Positions 1-8,845 of a stretch of 64,000 bases of DNA are shown here, piece by piece. The notes under the pieces are model-generated. The model made no database searches, was not told where the DNA came from, and saw only the letters and a program-made list of their open reading frames with translations. The position numbers and the translations under genes are program-made. The DNA is from Eubacteriales bacterium (lineage in GTDB: Bacteria > Bacillota > Clostridia > Oscillospirales > Butyricicoccaceae), in NCBI GenBank assembly GCA_030539335.1, contig JAUNSG010000012.1, positions 23,434 through 87,433 of the forward strand, in the 5' to 3' direction. The stretch's first letter is position 1; every line of letters begins with the position of its first letter.

Positions 1-525
1 GACTGCTGTATTCGAGGAGAGGAATCGGCGACGAGAACATATTATGAGGCGTATCTGGAAACACTGCCCGCGTCGACACCGGTTGAGATTGTGAAGCTGG
101 CGGAAGAGGCGCTCACACCGCTTTCGGCAGAGGATGTCCGCAGGCGTGACCGTGGGGACTTTGACGATGCATTCTTTCGTTATGCCAGACAGTTCCGGGA
201 GGCGGATGAGATACTGATTGCCGCACCGTTCTGGGATCTGTCCTTTCCGTCGCTGCTCAAGGTGTATCTGGAGCAGGTCTGCGTCACCGGGCTGACCTTC
301 GGCTACGAGGATGGCGCGTGCGTCGGCTATTGTAAGGCGAAACGGCTGCTGTATTTTTCGACCTGCGGCGGATTTGTGGGGGAGAACCACCTCGGTTTTG
401 AATACGTAAAAGCGGTCGCCGCCATGCTGGGAATTCATTCTTGTGTTCCGTATGTGATCGAGGGGATGGATATCGACCCGTCCAGACGCGAACAGATTTT
501 GCAGGAGAAGATCGCCGAATTGTAA
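1..525 (+). CDS. Flavodoxin-fold NAD(P)H oxidoreductase, 5' end missing
   Basis: The frame is open from the first base of the window, so the N-terminus lies outside; 174 residues are visible. The first residues (CIRGEESATR) resemble the flavin-phosphate loop of azoreductase or NAD(P)H-quinone reductases. IAAPFWDLSFPSLLKVYLEQV-type sequence, split here around residues 73-93, and the later TCGG motif fit the FMN-binding flavodoxin fold (AcpD/azoreductase-like). The expected role is a cytosolic FMN-dependent reductase of quinones or azo compounds; the substrate cannot be read from sequence. A terminator follows directly. Confidence 0.75.
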   Translation, partial: DCCIRGEESATRTYYEAYLETLPASTPVEIVKLAEEALTPLSAEDVRRRDRGDFDDAFFRYARQFREADEILIAAPFWDLSFPSLLKVYLEQVCVTGLTFGYEDGACVGYCKAKRLLYFSTCGGFVGENHLGFEYVKAVAAMLGIHSCVPYVIEGMDIDPSRREQILQEKIAEL

Positions 526-547
526 GGGAGAAACAAAAACACAGACG

Positions 548-580
548 GCCTGTCCCGGCTCGGACGGGCTGTTTTGGTTT
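548..580 (+). terminator. Intrinsic terminator after the flavodoxin-fold gene
   Basis: GCCTGTCC (548-555) pairs with GGACGGGC (562-569) with one G-T pair, followed by a T-rich tract at 570-580. Confidence 0.7.
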
Positions 581-611
581 CTCGGGATGCGGCGGTGCGC
601 TGTAGTTGTGC

Positions 612-641
612 TTGACTAACTCGTGCAACACAGGATATACT
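612..641 (+). promoter_or_regulatory. Sigma-A-type promoter for the mntP riboswitch transcript
   Basis: TTGACT (612-617), an 18-base spacer and TATACT (636-641). Transcription would start near 649, just before the riboswitch. Confidence 0.65.
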
Positions 642-654
642 AAACAAAATCAAA

Positions 655-805
655 AAACAGTGTTCTTGAGGGAGTAGCAAGCATATCTTTTGAGATGTGC
701 AGCAAGTCAACATACTGACCGCTGGTCTGGCTTGCTTTAATATGCGAGACTCATGGGTAACCGCTGGTTGCCGTGTATGAGTTATGCCCTTTTTTCCTTG
801 GAACG
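655..805 (+). promoter_or_regulatory. yybP-ykoY manganese riboswitch
   Basis: The conserved blocks of the yybP-ykoY aptamer are present in order: GGGAGTAGC (670-678), TCAACATACTGACC (707-720) and ATGCGAGAC (742-750), with helical pairing between them. This family binds Mn2+ and commonly controls MntP-type exporters, which is exactly the next gene. The outer limits of the aptamer are approximate. A rho-independent terminator at 810-844 provides a transcriptional expression platform, so Mn2+ binding is expected to favour readthrough. Confidence 0.9.
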
Positions 806-809
806 TATT

Positions 810-844
810 ACTCAGGCATGGCAGAGGCTTTGCCTGAGTTTTTT
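810..844 (+). terminator. Riboswitch expression-platform terminator
   Basis: ACTCAGGCA (810-818) pairs with TGCCTGAGT (831-839), followed by a run of six T (839-844). It lies between the Mn aptamer and the mntP start, so it is a regulated terminator rather than the end of an upstream gene. Confidence 0.85.
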
Positions 845-896
845 ATCGGGGCAACGTGCGGCGGGCATTGTTTGACAGAATTTAGGAGGAAAACAA

Positions 897-1484
897 ATGG
901 AGTGGAGTATTGTTTTTGTCGCAAACAGTGTCCTGCTCGGGGTTGGACTGGCGATGGATGCCTTTTCGGTTTCCATGGCGAACGGACTGCACGAGCCGAG
1001 GATGAAAGCGGGGCGGATGTGTGAGATTGCGGGGACGTTTGGCGGATTTCAGATCGCCATGCCGCTGATCGGCTGGGTGTGTGTCCATACCGTTGTCCAG
1101 TATTTCCAGGTGTTTTCCGCCTTTATTCCATGGATTGCGCTCTTTCTTTTGGCCTGGATCGGCGGAAAAATGCTGTGGGAAGGCATCCGGAACGAGGAGC
1201 AGGAGGAAGGCAGTGCGGCGGTCGGCTTTGCTGCCCTGATGCTCCAGGGGATCGCGACCTCCATCGATGCGCTTTCGGTTGGCTTTGCCATCGCGGATTA
1301 CGGTGTGCTGATGGCGGTAGTCTGTTCGGTCATTGTCGGCGTCGTCACATTTTTCCTATGTATCGGCGGACTCTTTATTGGAAAGAATTTTGGAACAAGG
1401 CTTTCCAATAAGGCGTCCATTCTCGGCGGTGTGATCCTGATTGCCATCGGTCTGGAAATTTTTATCCGCGGTGTGCTGGGGTGA
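897..1484 (+). CDS. mntP: Manganese efflux pump MntP
   Basis: A 195-residue polytopic membrane protein that exports Mn2+. The two family repeats are visible as GLAMDAFSVSMANG with Asp21 and IATSIDALSVGFA with Asp124; these paired Asp-containing helices are the ion-binding elements of MntP. Six membrane segments are expected and length matches the family. The ATG at 897 follows AGGAGG at 884-889. It is controlled by the upstream manganese riboswitch, which independently supports the assignment. Confidence 0.93.
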   Translation: MEWSIVFVANSVLLGVGLAMDAFSVSMANGLHEPRMKAGRMCEIAGTFGGFQIAMPLIGWVCVHTVVQYFQVFSAFIPWIALFLLAWIGGKMLWEGIRNEEQEEGSAAVGFAALMLQGIATSIDALSVGFAIADYGVLMAVVCSVIVGVVTFFLCIGGLFIGKNFGTRLSNKASILGGVILIAIGLEIFIRGVLG

Positions 1485-1496
1485 GCCTCCACAGCA

Positions 1497-1526
1497 TTGA
1501 CAGTGTGGAATCCAATAAGGTATGAT
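1497..1526 (+). promoter_or_regulatory. Promoter with a dyad across the -35 box
   Basis: TTGACA (1497-1502), 18 bases, TATGAT (1521-1526). A short inverted repeat, TCCACA (1488-1493) and TGTGGA (1504-1509), encloses the -35 element and could be an operator or a weak mntP-end hairpin. Confidence 0.55.
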
Positions 1527-1572
1527 ACAAGCAGAAGGTATACGCATTTGCAGATTACGGAAGGAATATACC

Positions 1573-3339
1573 ATGAAATTTTATCAATTCGGGTCATTTG
1601 ATCCCGGGAACAATCCCTTTAACCTGTTTGCCTCGATGTTTGGCGGGGCAGGCGGACAGAACGCCTCGCAGGAGGAGCGGACGGCGCCTCCAACCCCGCC
1701 CCCGCGTCCCAGGACGACGAAAAAGGGGAAGCTGCTTCGGCTGCTCGTGTATCTGGTCGTGATGGGCATTGTCTATTATGTCACGCTGCCGCCGATCAAT
1801 TTGCAGGCCCATCCGTTCTGGAGCTTTGCTGCGATTGCCATTGTCTTTGCGCTGGCGATGCTGACGACGGTATCCGATGGCGGCTCCGGCAATGTCTTCG
1901 GCCCGGACGGCAAGCCGGTGCAAAAGCCGAAGAAGCTGACGCTGCGCAAAGGGCTGCTGAGCCTGATGGCCATCGGCATTGTCGTCTATGTGATCTGTTC
2001 GCTGCTGTCCAGCCCGATTTTTCAGGCGAAGGCGTATTCGTCGATTATTGCGGACTCCATCACGGTGAAGGATATCTCGGAGTACACACCGACGATTGAC
2101 AACGTCCCGCTGCTGGATCGCGACAGCGCCACCCGTCTGGCCAACCGCACGCTGGGAAATCTGGTCGATGAGGTGTCCCAGTTTGAACTCGGGGAAAGCA
2201 CACAGATCACGATGGCGGGTGCGCCGGTGCGTGTGCATCCGTTGGGCTATGTCAGCATTGTGAAATGGTTTTTGAACCGGAATACCGGCATTCCGGCCTA
2301 TATCACGGTGGATATGAAGTCACAAAACACCAAGATTGTCCGTCTGGAAGACGGGATGCGCTATTCGCCGAGTGCCTTTCTCAATGACCGACTGGAGCGG
2401 CATCTGCGGTTTGCCTATCCCACCGCGATGTTTGACGATGCCAGCTTCGAGCTGGATGAGGACGGCAATCCATACTGGGTGGTTCCGGTGCTCAAGCATC
2501 GCATCCTGCTGCTGGCGGGAACGGATGTCAAGGGTGTTGTGACCTGCAATCCGGTGACGGGAGAAACGCAGTACTATCCGCTCGGGGAGATTCCGGACTG
2601 GATTGACAACGTCTACCGCGCGGATCTGATTGTCCAGCAGTATGACTGGTACGGCCGATACCACAACGGCTTCTGGAATTCGATCATCGGCCAAAAGGGC
2701 GTGGTGCAGACGACCGACGGCTACAACTATATCCCGAAGGACAACGACGTATACTGCTATACGGGTGTGACGAGCGTCGTCAGTGATGAGAGCAACATTG
2801 CCTTTATTTTCTCGGATATGCGCACGCGCGAGACGGATTATTACGAGATCGCGGGCGCGGAGGAATATTCCGCTATGGAGAGTGCGGAAGGCGTGGTCCA
2901 GCATCTGAATTATCAGGCGACCTTCCCGCTCCTGCTGGAGATTGAAGGGCAGCCGACGTATACCGTGGCCCTCAAGGACGCGGCCGGACTGGTCAAGATG
3001 TACGGTATGGTCAACATGTCGCAGTATCAGGACGTTGCGACCGGCAAGACCATCAAGGAGTGTCTGGCAAACTACCGGCAGCTGTTGATCGACGACGGCA
3101 TTTTGTCCGAGGAGGAGGTATCGGCCGAGGAGACGCAGACGGTGAGCGGGAAGATTGCGGATCTGCGTTCCGCGGTGCGGGACGGCACAACCTATTATTA
3201 TATCCGCCTGGTGGATGACGGAAGCTATTATGCGCTGAGTGCATCGGACAATGAGGCGGCAGTGCTGCTCAACATCGGCGATACGGTTACGCTGGAGGTC
3301 ACCGGCGAGGGTGAAATCTGTCCGGCGAAATTGAAATAA
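1573..3339 (+). CDS. Membrane-anchored protein of unknown function
   Basis: 588 residues from the ATG at 1573, chosen because GGAAGGA precedes it and because the upstream in-frame codons have no ribosome site. The N-terminus is Gly/Asn-rich, then a Pro/Thr/Lys-rich linker (about 37-52), three hydrophobic helices (about 54-71, 82-100, 126-146) and a large probable extracytoplasmic domain of more than 400 residues rich in Tyr, Asp and Val. I do not recognise the large domain. The gene has its own promoter and a strong terminator, so it is probably monocistronic. A cell-envelope role is only an inference from topology. Confidence 0.8.
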   Translation: MKFYQFGSFDPGNNPFNLFASMFGGAGGQNASQEERTAPPTPPPRPRTTKKGKLLRLLVYLVVMGIVYYVTLPPINLQAHPFWSFAAIAIVFALAMLTTVSDGGSGNVFGPDGKPVQKPKKLTLRKGLLSLMAIGIVVYVICSLLSSPIFQAKAYSSIIADSITVKDISEYTPTIDNVPLLDRDSATRLANRTLGNLVDEVSQFELGESTQITMAGAPVRVHPLGYVSIVKWFLNRNTGIPAYITVDMKSQNTKIVRLEDGMRYSPSAFLNDRLERHLRFAYPTAMFDDASFELDEDGNPYWVVPVLKHRILLLAGTDVKGVVTCNPVTGETQYYPLGEIPDWIDNVYRADLIVQQYDWYGRYHNGFWNSIIGQKGVVQTTDGYNYIPKDNDVYCYTGVTSVVSDESNIAFIFSDMRTRETDYYEIAGAEEYSAMESAEGVVQHLNYQATFPLLLEIEGQPTYTVALKDAAGLVKMYGMVNMSQYQDVATGKTIKECLANYRQLLIDDGILSEEEVSAEETQTVSGKIADLRSAVRDGTTYYYIRLVDDGSYYALSASDNEAAVLLNIGDTVTLEVTGEGEICPAKLK

Positions 3340-3375
3340 CAGCCGCCCGATCGGTTTGATACGAGAAAAAACAAA

Positions 3376-3414
3376 GCAGAGGCATTGACAAAAAAGTCAA
3401 ATGTCTCTGCTTTT
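3376..3414 (+). terminator. Strong intrinsic terminator
   Basis: GCAGAGGCATTGAC (3376-3389) pairs with GTCAAATGTCTCTGC (3396-3410), A-rich before and TTTT after. Confidence 0.85.
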
Positions 3415-3424
3415 AAAATTTCTA

Positions 3425-3453
3425 TTGACAAATTCGGCCATCTGTAATACAAT
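3425..3453 (+). promoter_or_regulatory. Promoter of the SH3/C39-like gene
   Basis: TTGACA (3425-3430), 17 bases, TACAAT (3448-3453). Confidence 0.65.
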
Positions 3454-3533
3454 GGTTACGAAATGGTTACAAAAAGGTTGCATCTGCACACGGGGGAGTC
3501 ATGTCGCGTGCAGAGGAAAGCGGGGAGATACCA

Positions 3534-4427
3534 ATGCACCACAAACGGAAAAAGATGTTACGACTGCTTTTGACTGCGGCGATTCTGTGTGCGGTCATGG
3601 CGACAAGCGCATTTGCCGTCAAGGTAACGGCGATTAAGAATGTCAATGTACGGGCGAAGGCGACGTCTTCCAGCTCCATCAAGACCGTGATGAAGAAGGG
3701 GATGTCCCGGACGGTTCTCGGCACCTCCTCTTCCGGAAAATGGGTGAAGGTAAAGGTAAACGCAAAGACCGGCTATGTCAACAAGAATTACCTGACGGAA
3801 GGCTCGAGCACCTCCAGCTCGGCCACGGTAACGTATCCGGTGATCAGCCCGAGCAAGTACAGCTTTGATCTGCAGACCAATTACCCCGGGGTTGCATACC
3901 GGGATAAGAACGGCAAACCGGCCGGTGCAACGATTGCTTCCGGCGGCTGCTGCCCGACCAGCGTCGGCAATATTCTGCGCAACCTGTGTGGAATTTCGGA
4001 GGCGACCACGCGCAATGTGTGCACGCTGGCGACAAGCTCCGGCGCGCGCTATAACGGCGGCACGACGGCAGGCACCCTGCTCAAGGCAGCGCAGAAGAAG
4101 TGGGGCGGCTTTACTTATAAGTATACGACCTCTGCCAGCACCATGCGGGCGCATGTGAAGGCGGGCGGAATGGCAATCGCACATACCATCGGCGCTTCCA
4201 GCGGCTCCCGTTCCCTGTTTTCCAACGGCGGACATTTCGTCGCAATCGTCGGAATGAGCGGAACCAAGATGGTCGTTGCCGATCCCTACTATTATGCTGG
4301 AAAGTGGACGGCAAACAGCGTTCGAAGAGCAAATGTCACCACGACCAGCGCAAAGGGCAAGGTCAACGTAAAGAGCACCGCAGTGGCGGCGGCCTGCAAC
4401 TATTACTATCTGGTTTCGAGAGAGTGA
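3534..4427 (+). CDS. Secreted SH3-domain, C39-like cysteine peptidase
   Basis: 297 residues. An N-terminal signal peptide (basic start, hydrophobic 9-24, likely cut after Ala28) is followed by a bacterial SH3-like domain (about 29-87; NVNVRAKATSSSS and GYVNKNYL), a Ser/Thr linker, and a papain-like domain of the C39_2 type. Candidate catalytic residues are Cys139 or Cys140 in ASGGCCPTSVGN, His234 in GGHFVAIVG and Asp250 in VVADPYY. It probably acts in the cell wall or outside the cell; the substrate is unknown. The ATG at 3534 has GGGGAG upstream. The 3' end overlaps the convergent MATE gene by 22 bases. Confidence 0.85.
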   Translation: MHHKRKKMLRLLLTAAILCAVMATSAFAVKVTAIKNVNVRAKATSSSSIKTVMKKGMSRTVLGTSSSGKWVKVKVNAKTGYVNKNYLTEGSSTSSSATVTYPVISPSKYSFDLQTNYPGVAYRDKNGKPAGATIASGGCCPTSVGNILRNLCGISEATTRNVCTLATSSGARYNGGTTAGTLLKAAQKKWGGFTYKYTTSASTMRAHVKAGGMAIAHTIGASSGSRSLFSNGGHFVAIVGMSGTKMVVADPYYYAGKWTANSVRRANVTTTSAKGKVNVKSTAVAAACNYYYLVSRE

Positions 4428-5782
4428 TCCGCAGCATGCCACAGACGGCGTGCAGTGACAGTGAATGCAATCACAATAAAAATGGCGCAGGCGGTACAGG
4501 TGATCGGCTCACACAGGCAGACACCGAGATAGCCGAGCCGTGGAACGAGAACAAGGGCGGAAAGGATATTTCCGCCCATTTCCATTATCCCCTCCGCGAC
4601 GGCGGCCAGCTTGCCGCCCAGACCCTGCAGCGAATAGCGCAGGATAATGAGGACGGAGATGCCGAAGTAAAACGGGACATCCATGCGCAGATAGCGTGTG
4701 ACGGCGGAGAGCACGGTCGGGCTGTCGCTGCCGGTGATCATCCGGGCAAGCGCGCCGCACTGGAAGAAGACCAGAAGGTTGACCAGGACGACCCAGACCA
4801 GGCCGAGCACAACGAGTACACGGATACCGGAGAGGATGCGCCGGATATTTCCGGCGCCGAGGTTCTGTCCGGCGAAGGTTGAGGCCGTGTTGCCGAACGC
4901 GAACAGCACCGCCAGGAGCATACAATGGATTTTGCGTGCGGCGGTGTAGCCGGCGATGGTCGCCGTACCCAGATGGTTGACGGCGGACTGCATGATCATC
5001 GTGCCGAAGCAGACGGTGGACTGCATCAACCCCATCGCCAGGCCGGTGAAAAGCAGATTGGCGGTCAAATCCGCATCAAAGCGGAAATCCCGGCGGCGGA
5101 CATGCAGCAGCGGACAGCAGCGCACAATATAGAGCAGGCAGGCTGCCGCAGATACCAATTGAGAGAGGACCGTGGCAATGGCGGCGCCAAAAATACCCCA
5201 GGAAAAGACCGCAAGGAACAGGAGATCCAGTCCGACGTTGAGGACAGACGACAGGATCAGGAACAGAAGCGGATACAGGCTGTTCCCAATGCCGCGCAGG
5301 ACACCGGCCATGGCATTGTACGCCATGGTAAACACGATGCCGGCGAAAAAGGTACGGATGTACACAAGGGATGGCGCGAGGATTTCCTTCGGTGTGTGCA
5401 GCGCGATCAGGAAAGGTCGGCTGAACAGCAGGCTGACTGCGGTCAGAAAGACGGAAATCACGGCAGTGAGCACGATGATACACGCGACGGTGCGCCGCAG
5501 GCGCTTCGGTTGCCCGGCGCCAAAGGTCTGCGCGACGACGATGGAAAAGCCGGACGTCATACCGGTGGCGATGCACAGGACGACGCTGTACAGCGAACCG
5601 GTGCAGCCGAGGGCGGCGAGGGCGTCCGCGCCCAGCAGATGGCTGACCGCTGCGGTGTCGACGATATTATAGAGCTGCTGAAAGAGATTGCCGATCAGGA
5701 TCGGCAGGGAAAACCACAGCAGGGAGGAGAGCAGCGGGCCGCTGGTCAAGTCGCGGGTGTGGTGTGAGACGGATAGAGACAT
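4406..5782 (-). CDS. MATE family multidrug/Na+ antiporter
   Basis: 458 residues with twelve predicted hydrophobic segments arranged as two similar halves, typical of the MATE family. The opening LTSGPLLSSLLWFSLPILIG, the GNLFQQLYNIVDTAAVSHLLG region (split here) and the second-half FGNTASTFAGQNLGAG are family hallmarks. It would export organic cations or other toxic compounds using a Na+ or H+ gradient; the substrate is not predictable. A GAGGT site precedes the ATG. The gene ends inside the convergent SH3/C39-like gene with no separate terminator visible. Confidence 0.9.
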   Translation of the reverse strand: MSLSVSHHTRDLTSGPLLSSLLWFSLPILIGNLFQQLYNIVDTAAVSHLLGADALAALGCTGSLYSVVLCIATGMTSGFSIVVAQTFGAGQPKRLRRTVACIIVLTAVISVFLTAVSLLFSRPFLIALHTPKEILAPSLVYIRTFFAGIVFTMAYNAMAGVLRGIGNSLYPLLFLILSSVLNVGLDLLFLAVFSWGIFGAAIATVLSQLVSAAACLLYIVRCCPLLHVRRRDFRFDADLTANLLFTGLAMGLMQSTVCFGTMIMQSAVNHLGTATIAGYTAARKIHCMLLAVLFAFGNTASTFAGQNLGAGNIRRILSGIRVLVVLGLVWVVLVNLLVFFQCGALARMITGSDSPTVLSAVTRYLRMDVPFYFGISVLIILRYSLQGLGGKLAAVAEGIMEMGGNILSALVLVPRLGYLGVCLCEPITCTACAIFIVIAFTVTARRLWHAADHSLETR

Positions 5783-5839
5783 AACGAACCTCGAAAAAAC
5801 AGGATACTTCTATAAAAGCATGAGTTGGCAGAAAAGTCA

Positions 5840-5880
5840 AATGCAAGACAAACGGCCGGACATGGGATTTGTCCGGCCGT
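5840..5880 (-). terminator. Terminator of the Gfo/Idh oxidoreductase gene
   Basis: ACGGCCGGAC (5852-5861) and GTCCGGCCGT (5871-5880) form a perfect 10-bp stem; read on the minus strand it runs into a T-rich tract. Confidence 0.75.
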
Positions 5881-5905
5881 GACAGGGTTTTGGGTTGTGG
5901 GAGGC

Positions 5906-6916
5906 TCAGCGGTACAGCTCCGGCTTTTCCACCATCTCGATCGGCAAAAAGCGGCCGGTACCGCGCGATTTGTTGAGGGAATCGGCGACCTGGCAGGCGG
6001 CGTAGCCATCCCAAACGGAGGGGCCGGTCAGGCAATCGTTCTGGAGATCGCGGACCCATGCGGCAAATTCCACCGGATAGGCATCCACAAAGCGGATGGA
6101 CCAGTCCTGCATGATCTCTGTGCTGCGGCTGTGCGTCGCCTTGCTGCGCTGGATGACGGTGGCGGGCTGGGGCAGCTCGAGCATGCCCTTGTCGCAGACA
6201 ATGCGGCACTCAACCTCGTAGCCGTAGCATTCTCCGCACTGGTACTCGATGTCCAGCCGCGCGCCGCTCTCGGTCTCCAGAAGGAAAATCTGTGGATTTT
6301 CATAGGGCTTGTCCGCACTTTCCGTGCTCTGACGCACCTTGAGTACCTGTCCGCTGACAAATTCCTCACCGGTGAGATAACGGCAGATGTCGATTTCATG
6401 GATGGCGCTGTTGCTGACGGCCATCTCGGTGCGGAACCAGTCCGGCTGGCTGACGTTGCGGTGCGCCATGTGCAGGATGAGCGGACGGCCAACCGCACCG
6501 CTGTCCAAAATGCGTTTCATCTCCATGTAATCCTTGTCAAAGCGGCGCATGTAGCCGACCTGGACGAGGCGCTTGCCGTAGCGGACCTCCGCCTCCATGA
6601 TTTGTAGGCATTCTTCGACGGTTGGAGCGAGCGGCTTTTCGCAGAAGCAGTATTTGCCGGCCTCGATGGCGGCGAGGACATAGTTTGCATGGAAGGCATC
6701 CGGTGTCGTGATAAATACGACATCGACCTCTGGTGACGCAATCAGCTCTTCTCCCGTGGCAAAGGCGCGGACACCCAGCGCAGCGGCGGTCTGTTCGGCC
6801 GCTTCCGCGACAAAGTCGGCGACACCCACTAAGGTCACCCCGCCGGTCTCCCAGCGCAGACGGTATGCATGCTGGCGGCCAATCGCACCGCAGCCAATCA
6901 ATCCAATACGAAACAT
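5906..6916 (-). CDS. Gfo/Idh/MocA family oxidoreductase (inositol dehydrogenase-like)
   Basis: 336 residues when started at the ATG at 6916, which follows AGGAGG. The N-terminal Rossmann fold has GLIGCGAIG (5-13). The catalytic Lys of the family is Lys94 in CEKPLAP, and AIHEIDICRYL supplies the His173/Asp176 pair seen in myo-inositol 2-dehydrogenases. It oxidises a hydroxyl of a cyclitol or sugar with NAD(P)+; whether the substrate is inositol cannot be decided since no iol genes are adjacent. It has its own promoter and terminator and lies divergent to the acylation operon. Confidence 0.88.
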   Translation of the reverse strand: MFRIGLIGCGAIGRQHAYRLRWETGGVTLVGVADFVAEAAEQTAAALGVRAFATGEELIASPEVDVVFITTPDAFHANYVLAAIEAGKYCFCEKPLAPTVEECLQIMEAEVRYGKRLVQVGYMRRFDKDYMEMKRILDSGAVGRPLILHMAHRNVSQPDWFRTEMAVSNSAIHEIDICRYLTGEEFVSGQVLKVRQSTESADKPYENPQIFLLETESGARLDIEYQCGECYGYEVECRIVCDKGMLELPQPATVIQRSKATHSRSTEIMQDWSIRFVDAYPVEFAAWVRDLQNDCLTGPSVWDGYAACQVADSLNKSRGTGRFLPIEMVEKPELYR

Positions 6917-6981
6917 AAGGTATATCCTCCTGTAAGTAAATTTTCCCGCCATAGCCGGGAATCCTTCCTTTTGTTACAAAT

Positions 6982-7010
6982 ATAATAACATTTTCATGAT
7001 AATGTGTCGA
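6982..7010 (-). promoter_or_regulatory. Promoter of the Gfo/Idh oxidoreductase gene
   Basis: On the minus strand TCGACA (7010-7005), 17 bases, TATTAT (6987-6982). The -35 is one base from consensus. Confidence 0.5.
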
Positions 7011-7029
7011 TGATTTTCCTGAAAATCAT
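7010..7029. promoter_or_regulatory. Perfect 20-bp palindrome, candidate operator
   Basis: ATGATTTTC (7010-7018), CT, GAAAATCAT (7021-7029). It abuts the -35 of the oxidoreductase promoter and lies about 175 bases upstream of the acylation-operon promoter. The rest of the 444-base gap (6917-7360) holds only promoters and a short ACCGG/CCGGT dyad near 7131-7147. Confidence 0.5.
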
Positions 7030-7204
7030 AGGAAAGATAAGAAGATTGGAGCGGAAGCGCCAGAATTCACAATTTCTTCCCAATATTGTCATTTGGTTTT
7101 CCGATAAAATCGTGTATACTAAGGGAAAGGACCGGAAAGAAACCGGTTAGGTTTTTCGCATAATTTCATGGAAGCATCCATACGGAATTTGTGAAAGCGT
7201 CCGG

Positions 7205-7233
7205 TTGACGGGGAAAATGTGCTGTGATATAAT
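7205..7233 (+). promoter_or_regulatory. Promoter of the acylation operon
   Basis: TTGACG (7205-7210), 17 bases, TATAAT (7228-7233). The predicted transcript has a leader of about 120 bases before the first ATG at 7361. Confidence 0.75.
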
Positions 7234-7360
7234 TAAAAACGATTATAATTCGGGCGAAAAAACGGCTGAAATGTTGAAATTTTGACATCCCATGCCGGCG
7301 GGAAAACGCACGGAACATGATCCTATTTGTGTATTAAAATAGAAAGAAAGTGAATGGCTT

Positions 7361-8767
7361 ATGAGTTATTACGATAGTTTTGGCAAGTTTGGCGATAAGA
7401 TCGCATTCCTTCAGGAGGACGGCGAAACGCTGACCTATGCCGGGTTGGAAGCCTTTGCGAAGGAACTCGGAGAAGCGGTTCCGGAGCGCTGTCTGGTATT
7501 TTGCTTCTGCAAGAACGCCATTGGCTCCGCGGCGGGCTATCTCGGCTTCCTGTACAACCGGATCGTCCCGCTGATGGTCGATGCCAAGATCAACGAGGTC
7601 CTGGCGGCGCATCTGCTGGATGTCTACAGCCCGTCCTATCTGTACCTTCCGGACGAGCTGCTCGAGCAGTATCCGTATCCGGTGGTACTCTCCCGCTTTG
7701 GCTATTCGCTGGTCAAAACGAATTATGAGACTGTTTATCCGCTCTATGAGGAGCTGGCGCTGCTGCTGACGACCTCCGGTTCGACCGGCAGCCCGAAGCT
7801 GGTTCGTCAGAGCTATACCAACATCCAGTCCAATACCGACTCCATCGTCGAGTACCTGGAGCTGGACGACACCGAGCGTCCGGTCACGACGCTTCCGATG
7901 AACTATACCTATGGCCTGTCGATCATCAACACCCATGCGATGGTCGGTGCAACCATGCTGCTGACGACACAGCCGATTGTCGCCAAGGAGTTCTGGAGCT
8001 TCATGAAGGAGAACAAGGCGACTTCGTTTGGCGGCGTCCCGTTCACCTATGAGATGCTCAAGCGCATCCGCTTCTTCCGCATGGATCTGCCGGATCTGCG
8101 CACGTTCACGCAGGCGGGCGGCAAGCTCGCGCCGCAGCTCCATAAGGAGTTCGCCGAGTATGCACAGAAGACCGGCAAGCACTTTGTCGTCATGTACGGA
8201 CAGACCGAGGCGACGGCGCGGATGGGATATCTGCCGTACGACAAGGCGCTGGAGAAGTTCGGAAGCATGGGCAAGGTGATTCCGGGCGGAAAATTCATCC
8301 TGCGCGATATCAATGACAACCCGATTGAGGAACCGGGCGTGGTCGGCGAGATGGTTTACGAGGGTGACAATGTCACACTGGGCTATGCGGAATGCGGCGC
8401 GGACCTGATCAAGGGCGACGAGCGCGGCGGCCGTCTGGAAACCGGCGATATGGCGAAGATGGACGAAGACGGTTACTATTATATTGTCGGCCGAAAGAAG
8501 CGCTTCCTGAAGCTGTTCGGTAACCGCGTCAATCTGGACGAGGTTGACCGCATGGTCAAGGCGGAATTCGAGGGTCTGGACTGTGCGAGCACCGGCAACG
8601 ACGACCTGATGCAGATTTTCATCACGGACGAGGCGCGCAAGGATGCGGTAATGGAGCTGATCCATGACCGGACACATTTGAACCCGCGTGCGTATACGGT
8701 TCGGATTGTCGAGGAGATCCCGAAGAACGAAGCGGGCAAGGTGCTCTATAAGGAGCTGCCGCAGTAA
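7361..8767 (+). CDS. AMP-forming acyl ligase (adenylation enzyme)
   Basis: 468 residues of the ANL superfamily. The ATP-binding loop is LLTTSGSTGSPKLV (135-148), the A5 motif is MYGQTEATARM (278-288), the A7 aspartate lies in ETGDMAKMDEDGYYYIVGR (360-378), and the C-terminal catalytic Lys is Lys460 in NEAGKVLY. It would activate a carboxylic acid as acyl-AMP and load the carrier protein encoded next. It is shorter than DltA (about 500 residues), and the FTQAGGKLAP region (249-258) does not match the pattern I expect in D-alanine-specific DltA, so the substrate is probably not D-alanine; that point is inference. First gene of a seven-gene operon. Confidence 0.88.
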   Translation: MSYYDSFGKFGDKIAFLQEDGETLTYAGLEAFAKELGEAVPERCLVFCFCKNAIGSAAGYLGFLYNRIVPLMVDAKINEVLAAHLLDVYSPSYLYLPDELLEQYPYPVVLSRFGYSLVKTNYETVYPLYEELALLLTTSGSTGSPKLVRQSYTNIQSNTDSIVEYLELDDTERPVTTLPMNYTYGLSIINTHAMVGATMLLTTQPIVAKEFWSFMKENKATSFGGVPFTYEMLKRIRFFRMDLPDLRTFTQAGGKLAPQLHKEFAEYAQKTGKHFVVMYGQTEATARMGYLPYDKALEKFGSMGKVIPGGKFILRDINDNPIEEPGVVGEMVYEGDNVTLGYAECGADLIKGDERGGRLETGDMAKMDEDGYYYIVGRKKRFLKLFGNRVNLDEVDRMVKAEFEGLDCASTGNDDLMQIFITDEARKDAVMELIHDRTHLNPRAYTVRIVEEIPKNEAGKVLYKELPQ

Positions 8768-8778
8768 ATGAGCCAGCA

Positions 8779-8809
8779 TCATTGCCGGAGGGACCGCCTT
8801 CGGCGATGA
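8779..8809 (+). other. Intercistronic hairpin before the carrier-protein gene
   Basis: TCATTGCCG (8779-8787) pairs with CGGCGATGA (8801-8809) with one T-G pair. No T-run follows, so it is more likely an mRNA stability or processing element than a terminator. Confidence 0.5.
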
Positions 8810-8845
8810 GAGTATAGAAAGAAACGATTATAGGAGGCAATTACC

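Noticed and set aside
773..1024. Plus-strand ORF overlapping the mntP start
   Set aside because: It crosses the riboswitch terminator and overlaps mntP in another frame without a ribosome site.
7361..8767. Calling the ligase DltA (D-alanine specific)
   Set aside because: Gene order and partners differ from dlt, length is shorter and the region around residues 249-258 does not match what I expect in DltA. A generic acyl ligase call is safer.
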